A stretch of 6,751 nt of DNA, from NCBI GenBank assembly GCA_021204885.1, contig JAJPYP010000216.1:1-6751 (forward strand), in the 5' to 3' direction. Source of the stretch: Prevotellaceae bacterium (lineage in GTDB: Bacteria; Bacteroidota; Bacteroidia; Bacteroidales; Bacteroidaceae). The notes beneath the pieces were generated by a model. It saw only the letters and a list, made by a program, of their open reading frames with translations. It did no database searches and was not told the DNA's origin. The position numbers were made by a program, and so were the translations under genes. Positions within the stretch are counted from its first letter, which is position 1; every line of letters starts with the position of its first letter. Shown piece after piece: positions 1 to 6,491 of this stretch.

Positions 1-1847
1 CTTACCGCATCACCCACAACGGGGCGGCGGTGTTGGCCCCCTCCGCCATCGGCTTGCAGCTGCAAGGCGGCGTGGGCGTGGGCAGCGGCGACAAGGTGGT
101 CAAGGCCACGCGCCGCAAAGCCGAGGAGCAGATAGCGGCTCCCTTCTACCGCGTGAATGCCTTTACCACAACTTACAACGAGCTTGACCTCAAGCTGAAG
201 AGCGGCTTTGGCGTGCGCTTCCGCGCCTACGACGAGGGGGTGGCATACCGCTTCTATAATACGGGCAAAGCCGACTGCACGATAGAGAACGAACTGGCGG
301 AGTTCAACTTCGATGCCGACTATACCGCCTACCTGCCCTATACCACAAGCGAACAGACCCCCATGGCGATGGCTTACCAAAACGTCTACCACACCACGCC
401 GCTCTCAGGCGCAGAGTCCAAGCTGGCGTTCCTGCCGGTGACGGTAGACTGCGGCGCGGCGAAGCTCACTATATTGGAATCGGACTTGGAAGCCTATCCC
501 GGCATGTTCGTTGAGAAGGCCGAAGGGAACGCGCTGCACGGCGTATTCGCCCCCTACCCTGCCAAGACCGAGTTCAACGCTTGGCGGCATCAGGAGTATG
601 TAACCCAGCGCGAGGCCTACATCTGCCGCAGCCAAGGGGCACGCAACTACCCATGGCGCGTGTTGGCCATTACCGAAAGTGACACCCAGATGCCTGTGAA
701 CAACTTGGTCTATGCATTGGCTTCGGAGAACCGCATCGGCGACACTTCATGGATTAAGACCGGTAAAGTGGCATGGGATTGGTGGAACGACTGGAACCTG
801 AAAGGAGTGCCTTTCAAGGCCGGCATCAATATGGACACGTACAAGTATTACATAGACTTCGCTGCGAAAAGCGGCTTGCAGTTCATCATTCTGGACGAGG
901 GTTGGTACGACCCGAAGAGCGGCGACATGCTCACCGTGATACCCGAATTGGACTTGCCCCGGTTGGTGGACTACGCCCGTGAGCGCGGCATCGGCATTAT
1001 CCTTTGGACGGTGTTCAACGTACTCGACAGCCAGCTCGAGGAGGCCTGCACACGCTATGCCGACATGGGCATCAAAGGCTTCAAGGTCGACTTCCTTGAC
1101 CGTGACGACCAAACCGGCGTGGAGATGGTCTACCGCATAGCCGAGGCGGCCGCACGCCACCACCTCACGCTCGACCTGCACGGCATCTACAAGCCCACGG
1201 GCCTTAACCGCACCTATCCCAACGTCATCAACTTCGAGAGCGTGTTCGGCATGGAAGAGATGAAGTGGACCGACGCGAAGAGTGACATGCCCCTTTACGA
1301 CGTGACCTTCCCCTACATCCGCATGATGGCAGGGCCGGTGGACTATACGCCCGGGGCGATGCGCAACGCCACGAAAGCCGACTGGCGGGCGGTGTACTAC
1401 ACCCCCATGAGCATGGGAACGCGCTGCCACCAGTTGGCTACCTATGTGGTGCACGACTCCCCGCTCACCATGTTAGCCGACGCGCCCACCAACTACCTGC
1501 ATGAGCAGGCGTGTGTGGAGCTGATGGCTTCCCTGCCCGTGCAGGCCGACTCCACCTTCATCGCCCAAGGGGAACTCGGCAAGTACATCGTTACCGTGCG
1601 CAAGCGGGCGGGGAACTGGTACATAGGGGGCCTTACCAACTGGGATGCCCGCGACCTCTCGCTCGACCTCTCGTTCCTGCCCGCAGGCCGGCAGTACCAC
1701 GCCACGCTTTTCAGTGACGGCATCAACGCCGAAAAGCAGGCGGAAGATTACCAAAGAGAAGAACTGGAGATGAACCGTGAAAGCCGGCTCGACGTGCATT
1801 TGGCCTCGGGCGGCGGCTTCGTGCTGAAATTGGAAGCGATGCCATAG
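1..1847 (+). CDS. GH97 family alpha-glycosidase, retaining type, N-terminus missing
   Basis: This is a secreted or periplasmic exo-acting alpha-glycosidase of family GH97, the family of SusB. The reading frame is open from base 3 (YRITHNG, then AVLAPSAIGLQL) to TAG at 1845-1847, giving 614 visible residues. The family usually has about 640-740, so the signal peptide and about 50 residues lie outside the window; the GTG at 30 is internal. Residues 1 to about 250 are the N-terminal beta-sandwich, about 255-500 the catalytic barrel (WDWWNDW, then FIILDEGWYD), and the rest a small C-terminal beta-domain. Key residues in partial numbering are Asp363 in KVDFLDRDDQ, Gly394 in LHG, and Glu412 and Glu418 in FESVFGMEE. 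The Asp-to-Glu spacing of 55 and the Glu-to-Glu spacing of 6 match what I recall for the retaining enzyme BT1871 (Asp415, Glu470). Gly394 stands where inverting SusB has its base Glu508. Glu159 (LESDLEAYPG) is a candidate calcium ligand. Family is certain; substrate (alpha-galactoside, alpha-glucoside or beta-L-arabinopyranoside) is not. It converges on the HTCS gene. Confidence 0.95.
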   Translation, partial: YRITHNGAAVLAPSAIGLQLQGGVGVGSGDKVVKATRRKAEEQIAAPFYRVNAFTTTYNELDLKLKSGFGVRFRAYDEGVAYRFYNTGKADCTIENELAEFNFDADYTAYLPYTTSEQTPMAMAYQNVYHTTPLSGAESKLAFLPVTVDCGAAKLTILESDLEAYPGMFVEKAEGNALHGVFAPYPAKTEFNAWRHQEYVTQREAYICRSQGARNYPWRVLAITESDTQMPVNNLVYALASENRIGDTSWIKTGKVAWDWWNDWNLKGVPFKAGINMDTYKYYIDFAAKSGLQFIILDEGWYDPKSGDMLTVIPELDLPRLVDYARERGIGIILWTVFNVLDSQLEEACTRYADMGIKGFKVDFLDRDDQTGVEMVYRIAEAAARHHLTLDLHGIYKPTGLNRTYPNVINFESVFGMEEMKWTDAKSDMPLYDVTFPYIRMMAGPVDYTPGAMRNATKADWRAVYYTPMSMGTRCHQLATYVVHDSPLTMLADAPTNYLHEQACVELMASLPVQADSTFIAQGELGKYIVTVRKRAGNWYIGGLTNWDARDLSLDLSFLPAGRQYHATLFSDGINAEKQAEDYQREELEMNRESRLDVHLASGGGFVLKLEAMP

Positions 1848-1887
1848 CAAGACTCCTATAAGATACAATCAACCGACCCTACCACGT

Positions 1888-1913
1888 GGAGGTGTGTCAA
1901 AAGACACACCTCC
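1888..1913 (+). terminator. Strong hairpin downstream of the GH97 gene, possible terminator
   Basis: GGAGGTGTGTC (1888-1898) and GACACACCTCC (1903-1913) form a perfect 11-bp stem closed by an AAAA loop, 40 bp past the GH97 stop. The bases that follow (TTCGGGG) are not a T-run, so it is not a standard intrinsic terminator on the + strand. It may instead block 3' exonucleases or serve as one state of the larger foldback element, because its left arm can pair alternatively with 1997-2006. Confidence 0.35.
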
Positions 1914-1939
1914 TTCGGGGAGCTTGCTTGACCACCCCT

Positions 1940-1968
1940 CCAAGCCTCCCCTCATAGGGGAGGCTTGG
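1940..1968. other. Perfect 13-bp stem-loop inside the foldback element
   Basis: CCAAGCCTCCCCT (1940-1952) pairs without mismatch with AGGGGAGGCTTGG (1956-1968) across the three-base loop CAT. No T-run follows on either strand. It is the central hairpin of the 1884-2011 foldback element and would be very stable in RNA from either direction. Confidence 0.7.
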
Positions 1969-2042
1969 TCGGCCTAAAGGCCTCCGAAGTGCTTTTGACA
2001 CATCACCACGTTTTTATGCTTGCCTTTCCTTGACTTGAATCC

Positions 2043-2316
2043 AAGCGCTTCGACTCGGTGAATCCAAGCGCTTCGATACAGTCTACGGAAGCGCTTCGAT
2101 ACAGTCTACGGAAGCGCTTCCGTAGAATCTAATAAAAGCATCCGGTAAATCTGTCGAAGCGCTTCGGCAGGTTTGTTCAAGCGCTTCGGCAGTATCTGTC
2201 GGGGCGCTTCGGCAGGGTCTGTTCAAGCGCTTCGGCAGGGGTTGTTCAAGCGCTTCAGCAGGGGTTGTTCAAGCGCTTCAGCAGTATCTGTCGGGGCGCT
2301 TCGGCACAATCTGAAT
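2043..2316. repeat. Tandem array of a 22-23 bp unit with palindromic core AAGCGCTTC
   Basis: The core AAGCGCTTC begins at 2043, 2066, 2089, 2112, 2157, 2179, 2225, 2248 and 2271. The variant GGGCGCTTC begins at 2202 and 2294. Steps between neighbours are 22 or 23 bp; the single 45-bp gap (2112 to 2157) contains one decayed unit near 2135. That makes 12 units, 11 of them with a recognisable core. The 13-14 bp linker is also repeated, for example GGCAGGGGTTGTTC, and GATACAGTCTACGG, which is identical in units 2 and 3. Upstream, 2020-2042 resembles another decayed unit and ends, like unit 1, in TGAATCC. The array lies between convergent genes and has no credible ORF. The unit is too short, and its linkers too alike, for a CRISPR array. 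Possible roles are a protein-binding array, iteron-like DNA, a minisatellite, or RNA structure in a 3' UTR. Confidence 0.9.
2106..2125. other. Perfect 20-bp palindrome in array unit 4
   Basis: CTACGGAAGCGCTTCCGTAG equals its own reverse complement. It arises because the linker before the core (CTACGG) is mirrored after it by CCGTAG, which replaces the usual CGATAC. A weaker counterpart at 2151-2170, CTGTCGAAGCGCTTCGGCAG, is palindromic except for one position pair that would be a G-U wobble in + strand RNA. Symmetric sites of this size suit a dimeric DNA-binding protein or a cruciform. Confidence 0.85.
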
Positions 2317-2410
2317 AATCGGTTTTTCAACACCTGTAAACTCGAGTTTGTAGACGTAAGGACTCGAGTTCGTAGGATGCATGGAAAGCATGGCTTGTAC
2401 CCTGCCTGTA
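2317..2410. repeat. Degenerate continuation of the array with palindromic core ACTCGAGTT
   Basis: Past the last AAGCGCTTC-type unit, the 22-23 bp rhythm continues with another palindrome. ACTCGAGTT begins at 2340 and 2362, exactly 46 and 68 bp after the last core at 2294. The first copy sits in the 12-bp perfect palindrome AAACTCGAGTTT (2338-2349). Both are followed after one base by GTAG. A further partly symmetric AAGC-ATG-GCTT lies at 2386-2396, roughly one unit on. The unit at 2317 has no clear core. No gene is seen here. Confidence 0.55.
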
Positions 2411-2424
2411 GGGAAGCGCTTCCC
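2411..2424. repeat. Isolated copy of the core as a 14-bp palindrome next to the HTCS stop codon
   Basis: GGGAAGCGCTTCCC is a perfect palindrome carrying the tenth exact copy of AAGCGCTTC (2414-2422). It lies 9 bp past the HTCS stop codon (2434-2436 on the - strand) and about 120 bp from the main array, with a degenerate stretch between. No T-run follows on the - strand and a palindrome without a loop makes a poor hairpin, so a terminator role is doubtful. Confidence 0.6.
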
Positions 2425-2433
2425 GCCGGATAA

Positions 2434-5400
2434 CTATCCTTGCGAGGCGGCGAAGTCGCCGGGCTTCATGCCGAATTGCTTTTGGAAGCACTTGGTGAAG
2501 TAAGAGGGGGTGTTGAAACCCACCATGTAGCAGATTTCATTGATGCGGTACTTGTTCTCGCGCAACAACACGGCGGCGCGTTTCAAACGGGCCACTTGAA
2601 TGAGCTCGTTGGGCGTGACGTCGGCCACTGCCTTGATTTTGGCAAAGAGGCTGGAACGGCTGATGCAGAGCTCGGCGGCAAGGAAGTCGACCGTGAGCTC
2701 GGGGTTGGAGAAGTTCTCCTCGATGATGTGGTTCAGGCGGGTCAAGAAGTTGTCGTCGGTGGCGTTGCGTGCCATGCTGGTCATGGGCACCAAGGGCATC
2801 TTGGAGAACTTGGCACGCAGCATGCCGCGCAGTTCGGTAAGGTTGCGTATGCAGGCTTCCAAGTATTGCACGGAGAAGGGCTTCTCGATGTAGGTGTCGG
2901 CTCCGCAGTCCATGCCGGTTATCTTCGAGGAGGTGTCGGTGCGTGCGGTGAGCAGTATGAAGGGGATGTGACTGGTTTTCCAGTTCCCGCGCACGGCACG
3001 GCACAGCTGCACGCCATCCATGCGGGGCATCATCCAGTCGCTGATGATGAGGGCCACCTCATTGGCTTTGAGCAGGTCCAAGGCCGCCTCTCCGTCCTCG
3101 GCCACGAGTATGGCGTAGCGGTCGGAGAAGATGCCCGAAAGGAAGTCGGACATCTCGCGGTTGTCCTCCACGATGAGCATCGTCTGCCGTTCTTTCTGCA
3201 CTTTGGAGGGGGCATCGGCTTGCAGTATGTCGCCCGGCATCTCCTCTACGGCGGTGTCGCCGGGTTCCGTGGAGCGGTCGGCCCCGTCCTGTTCCACGGG
3301 CAGCGTGACGATGAAGGTGGAACCCTTTCCAAGCTCGGAGAGCACGTGGATGCTGCCGCCGTGCATCTCCACAATGCTCCTTACGATGCTCAGCCCCAAG
3401 CCCGTGCCGGGCATCTCGCCGCCGCCACGATAGAAGGGCTTGAATATCTTGTCTTGCTCTTCCGGGGCGATGCCCACACCGTTGTCGGCCACGGCGATTT
3501 CATAGACCCCGCGTGCCTCGTGCATCTTGCAGGATACCTCCACCCGGTCTTTGGTGTACTTGCCGGCGTTGGTCAGCAAGTTGCTCACCACTTTGGTGAG
3601 CGCCTCTTCGTCGGCCATGGCGCGGAAGCTCTCTTGGGGACAGCTAACCGTGAGATAGGCGCCGCTCTGCTCGATGGTGGGGCGGAACCGCCCGCACACG
3701 GCGCGTAGCAGGTAGGGAATGTCGAGCCATGCGAAACGCATGCCCACCTTCTCTTGCTCCACCTTGCGGAAGTCAAGCAGCTGGTTTATCAAGAAGAGCA
3801 GCCGCTGGCTGTTGCTGTTGATGATGCGCAGGTCTTCGCGCATGGGCGCGGGCAACGACACGCCCGATGTCATGATTTTCTCGAGCGGACCGATGATGAG
3901 CGACACGGGGGTACGTATCTCGTGGGCGATGCGGGTGAAGAAGTGTATCTTCGCCTCGTGCACCTCATGCTCCTTGGCGGCGTTGAGGCGTTCTATCTCC
4001 CGGGCCTGCCGCTTCTTGACGCGCTGCAATGTATACCATACCACCAACACGATACAGGCCAAGGCCAGCACCACGTAGGCTATCTTGAAGCCCAAGGTGA
4101 GGTAGAACGGGGGATGGATGACGATAAGGAGCGAGCAGCCCTCGTCGTTCCACAGGGCGTCATTGTTGGTGCCCTTCACTTGGAAGAGATACTTGCCGGC
4201 GGGCAGGTTGGTGTAGGTGGCCTTGTGGTTGGAGCCCACATTGTTCCACTCTTTGTCGAAGCCCTCCAAGCGATAGGAGAACTGGTTCTTGCCCGGCACG
4301 CAATAGCTCAAGGAGGCGAAAGAGAGGCTGAACACGTTCTCGCGGTAGCTCAAGTCGAGGCGGTCGGCTCCTACAAGCGAGCGGCGCAACACGCCCTCTC
4401 CTACCGCCACTTCCTTGTTGAACACCTCCAAGCCGGTAATGTACACAGGGGGTACATGGCGGTTGGTCTTGATCTTATAGGGATAGAAGGCGTTGAAGCC
4501 GCTTACCGCACCGATGTAGATCTTGCCGTCGGAGGCTTTCAGCCCCGCGTTGGGCATGAACTGGTCGCTTTGCAGGCCGTCTTCCTTGAGGAACACCTCG
4601 CATCCGTCGCCGGGCTGATAGCGCACCAAGCCTTGGGAGGTGGTCATCCACAGGACGTGCTGGTCTTCGACTATGTAGCGTATGTCGCTGCCGGGCAGGG
4701 TGAGCGCGATGTGTTCGAAGCGCTCCTCGCCGGGCAAGCGGCGGCACAAGCCGTTCATGGTGCCCACCCACAGGGTGCCGTCGGCGGCCACGTACAGGCA
4801 GTTCACTTCATCGGCAGGCAAGCCGCCGGCAGTGTTCCGGTAATTGTATTCCGTCCACTCGTCGCGCTCGGGATTGTACTTGAAGAGCCCCTTTCCTTGG
4901 GTGGATAGCCACAGGTTGCCGGCCGTGTCCTCGTCGATGTCGATGGTGAGCGCGTCCAAGGTCTTCACGCGCGTGAAGTCGTCGCGCTCGCGGTTATAGA
5001 GGTTCAAGCCTCTCATCGTGGCTACCCAAACGCGCCCCTTGCTGTCCTTGTAGATGGCGTAGGAACTGGAGCTGTCCAAGCTGTTCTGGGCATCGTAGCT
5101 GTTGTAGTTGCGGTAGTGGCCGCTCTTGGTGTGGAGCACGTACACGCCGCGGGTATAGGTGCCTATCCAAAGGTCGTCGCCGTCCATGGCGAGGGCATGT
5201 ACGTTGTAGAAGGGAGAGGACAACCCCTTGGGCACGTAGTGCGTGAAGCGTTCCTCTTTGGGGGAGTAACGGCTCAGGCCGCCGTCGTCGGACGAAATCC
5301 AGATGTTGCCCTCCTCGTCTTCGCAGAAGCCGCCCACTACCGTGCCGTTCACCACATCGGCACCGGGCAGGTTGGTGAAGGTCTCGAACTGCTCGGTATG

Positions 5401-6396
5401 GGGAGCGAGGTAATTCACCCCGCCGTAGTAGGTGCCTATCCAGATGCCGCCCTCCACGTCTTTCATCAAGGGATAGACGAAGCGGTTGGAGAGGGCGTAG
5501 GGATTGACGGCGTCGGCTACAAACGGCTTCCGTTCCGCCGTGGCGGTATTGAAGAGCAGCAGGCCGTCGTCCGAGCCGATGAGCAACTGCTGCGGCCCGT
5601 AGACGAGCAACGAGTGGATGTGTGTGATGCCGTTACCTTGCGAGGGATGCAGGTAGGTCTCTATGGTGTCGGTGTAGCGGTCGAAGCGTTGCAGGCCGTC
5701 TTCCCACGTGCCCAACCACAAGGTCTGCGCATCGTCTTCCACCATGACCAAGGAGCGGTAGTCGTACGCCTGCTTGCCATAGACCGGCACGACGGGCTTG
5801 AAACGCCCTTCGGCCTTGTCGAGCTTGACAAGCGGGTCGGGTCCCCACAAGCTCATGGCCCATATCTGGTTCTGGCTGTCTACAAAGACGCTCGACATCA
5901 ATCCCCCGTTCTCTTCGAAGGGGTATTGGCGCAGGCGTGCGCCGGCCACGTTGTAGCGGAAGATGCCCTGCCCCATGGTGGTTATCCAGAGGTTGCCGTC
6001 CATGTCGGGCACTATCTGGTTCACGCGCGAATGGATATCCCCCTCGCCGCCCGTAGCGGTGAGGGTGAAGCGCGTGAAGCACTCGTTCTCGTAAGAGAAG
6101 AGGTAGACGCCCTCTTCGGTGCCTACCCATAGACGGGTGCCGTCGTCGTGCAGGGCGGTGACGAACAAGGCCGAGGAGGCGCAACGGAACGACTTGACGG
6201 TGGCGCCGTCGTAGCGGTCCAAGCTCTCGTTGGTGCCTATCCAGATGAAGCCCCGGCTGTCTTGCACGATGGCCCGCACGGTATTGGACGACAAGCCGTC
6301 TTCCACCGACAGGCGGCGGAAGCGGAAGTCGCCGGCGGCGTGTGTGGCACACGCCGCGAGCCATATACAGAGTGCAAGAATAATCCGTCGTTTCAT
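2434..6396 (-). CDS. Hybrid two-component system (HTCS) sensor kinase/response regulator, AraC-type
   Basis: This one-protein signalling system senses a glycan fragment in the periplasm and regulates PUL genes. I start it at ATG 6396 (1320 residues, MKRRIILALCIWLAACATHA signal segment); a GTG nine bases upstream at 6405 is in frame and possible. Fourteen propeller motifs of the form IWIGT-GL-Y begin near residues 46, 84, 131, 173, 221, 267, 313, 360, 405, 451, 489, 538, 578 and 622, enough for two seven-bladed propellers. A Y_Y_Y domain follows (about 687-760, YRLEGFDKEW), then one membrane helix (about 766-789). The kinase core has His825 in IAHEIRTP, Asn943 in NLLTNAGKYT, the DNGVGI box at 971-976 and GTGLGL at 997-1002. 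The receiver has Glu1077, Asp1078, phosphoacceptor Asp1120 (SDWMMPRMDG), Thr1150 and Lys1172. The AraC-type helix-turn-helix domain fills about 1215-1318. All signalling residues are present, so it should be active. LAAC at 13-16 resembles a lipobox, which is odd for this family and may be chance. Its ligand cannot be inferred. Confidence 0.96.
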   Translation of the reverse strand: MKRRIILALCIWLAACATHAAGDFRFRRLSVEDGLSSNTVRAIVQDSRGFIWIGTNESLDRYDGATVKSFRCASSALFVTALHDDGTRLWVGTEEGVYLFSYENECFTRFTLTATGGEGDIHSRVNQIVPDMDGNLWITTMGQGIFRYNVAGARLRQYPFEENGGLMSSVFVDSQNQIWAMSLWGPDPLVKLDKAEGRFKPVVPVYGKQAYDYRSLVMVEDDAQTLWLGTWEDGLQRFDRYTDTIETYLHPSQGNGITHIHSLLVYGPQQLLIGSDDGLLLFNTATAERKPFVADAVNPYALSNRFVYPLMKDVEGGIWIGTYYGGVNYLAPHTEQFETFTNLPGADVVNGTVVGGFCEDEEGNIWISSDDGGLSRYSPKEERFTHYVPKGLSSPFYNVHALAMDGDDLWIGTYTRGVYVLHTKSGHYRNYNSYDAQNSLDSSSSYAIYKDSKGRVWVATMRGLNLYNRERDDFTRVKTLDALTIDIDEDTAGNLWLSTQGKGLFKYNPERDEWTEYNYRNTAGGLPADEVNCLYVAADGTLWVGTMNGLCRRLPGEERFEHIALTLPGSDIRYIVEDQHVLWMTTSQGLVRYQPGDGCEVFLKEDGLQSDQFMPNAGLKASDGKIYIGAVSGFNAFYPYKIKTNRHVPPVYITGLEVFNKEVAVGEGVLRRSLVGADRLDLSYRENVFSLSFASLSYCVPGKNQFSYRLEGFDKEWNNVGSNHKATYTNLPAGKYLFQVKGTNNDALWNDEGCSLLIVIHPPFYLTLGFKIAYVVLALACIVLVVWYTLQRVKKRQAREIERLNAAKEHEVHEAKIHFFTRIAHEIRTPVSLIIGPLEKIMTSGVSLPAPMREDLRIINSNSQRLLFLINQLLDFRKVEQEKVGMRFAWLDIPYLLRAVCGRFRPTIEQSGAYLTVSCPQESFRAMADEEALTKVVSNLLTNAGKYTKDRVEVSCKMHEARGVYEIAVADNGVGIAPEEQDKIFKPFYRGGGEMPGTGLGLSIVRSIVEMHGGSIHVLSELGKGSTFIVTLPVEQDGADRSTEPGDTAVEEMPGDILQADAPSKVQKERQTMLIVEDNREMSDFLSGIFSDRYAILVAEDGEAALDLLKANEVALIISDWMMPRMDGVQLCRAVRGNWKTSHIPFILLTARTDTSSKITGMDCGADTYIEKPFSVQYLEACIRNLTELRGMLRAKFSKMPLVPMTSMARNATDDNFLTRLNHIIEENFSNPELTVDFLAAELCISRSSLFAKIKAVADVTPNELIQVARLKRAAVLLRENKYRINEICYMVGFNTPSYFTKCFQKQFGMKPGDFAASQG

Positions 6397-6414
6397 GCGT
6401 TTCACGGGATTGGC

Positions 6415-6429
6415 GCGTTAAAGTAACGC
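6415..6429. promoter_or_regulatory. Inverted repeat GCGTTA-AAG-TAACGC in the HTCS leader
   Basis: Two perfect 6-bp arms surround a three-base centre, 18 bp upstream of the chosen HTCS start codon. The position fits an operator or a small leader hairpin affecting HTCS expression. The arms are short and the role is a guess. Confidence 0.35.
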
Positions 6430-6451
6430 TTTTATATGATAACCTGAAAAA
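6418..6451 (-). promoter_or_regulatory. Weak candidate promoter for the HTCS gene
   Basis: On the - strand, TACTTTAA (6425-6418) partly matches the Bacteroidetes -7 element TAnnTTTG. TTTTTC (6451-6446) lies 20 bp upstream, where a TTTG-like -33 element would be expected. The same T-run also forms the tail of the upstream gene's terminator. If the terminator is efficient, HTCS needs its own start site in this roughly 55-bp stretch. The match is poor and the assignment tentative. No purine-rich ribosome binding site is seen, which is normal in this phylum. Confidence 0.22.
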
Positions 6452-6487
6452 GTACCGTCAGTTTTCCACGAAGGAAAACAGACGGTA
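6446..6487 (-). terminator. Intrinsic terminator after the DUF4859-like gene
   Basis: Read on the - strand, TACCGTC (6487-6481) and GTTTTCC (6479-6473) form a stem with GGAAAAC (6467-6461) and GACGGTA (6459-6453). There are 14 pairs, one mismatched pair (6480/6460) and the loop TTCGT. The run CTTTTT follows directly. It begins 4 bp after the upstream gene's stop codon (6492-6494), so it should end that transcript and separate it from the HTCS gene. Confidence 0.75.
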
Positions 6488-6491
6488 ATAG

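Larger units (their letters stand above)
1884..2011. repeat. 128-bp foldback (MITE/REP-like) element with 20-bp terminal inverted repeats
   Basis: The left end, ACGTGGAGGTGTGTCAAAAG (1884-1903), and the reverse complement of the right end (1992-2011) agree at 18 of 20 positions. Inside lie three more inverted repeats: a perfect 11-bp stem at 1888-1913, a perfect 13-bp stem at 1940-1968, and GGCCT-AA-AGGCC at 1971-1982. CTTCGG at 1913-1918 also pairs with CCGAAG at 1984-1989, extending the outer pairing. The element holds no ORF, and I see no clear target-site duplication in the flanks (CCCTACC left, TTTTATG right). It sits 36 bp after the GH97 stop codon, between convergent genes. It could be a non-autonomous miniature transposon relic, a dispersed intergenic repeat, or a two-way transcription terminator; the sequence cannot decide among these. 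Confidence 0.7.

Noticed and set aside
747..1454. 235-codon open frame on the - strand inside the GH97 gene
   Set aside because: It is antisense to the conserved catalytic barrel and its translation shows no recognisable domain.
1884..2011. Insertion sequence
   Set aside because: There are terminal inverted repeats, but no transposase frame and no clear target-site duplication, so at most it is a non-autonomous relic.
2043..2316. Plasmid replication origin with iterons
   Set aside because: The repeat length would fit, but there is no Rep gene, AT-rich melting region or DnaA box cluster in the window, and the gene context looks chromosomal. It is kept only as an analogy.
2043..2424. CRISPR array
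   Set aside because: The conserved core is only 9 bp, the 13-14 bp linkers are themselves repeated rather than unique, and no cas gene is visible.
2411..2424. Intrinsic terminator of the HTCS gene
   Set aside because: The palindrome has no loop bases and no T-run follows it on the - strand.
2173..2433. 86-codon open frame on the + strand
   Set aside because: It is a by-product of the array: the 23-bp unit read in three frames gives a 23-residue repeat (FKRF recurs 23 residues apart). It has no independent sign of coding.
2440..3708. 422-codon open frame on the + strand inside the HTCS gene
   Set aside because: It lies fully antisense to conserved kinase, receiver and AraC-type domains, and its translation is low-complexity Gly/Ala/His/Val-rich, typical of a shadow frame in GC-rich DNA. 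The same applies to frames at 3754-4908 and 5116-6132.
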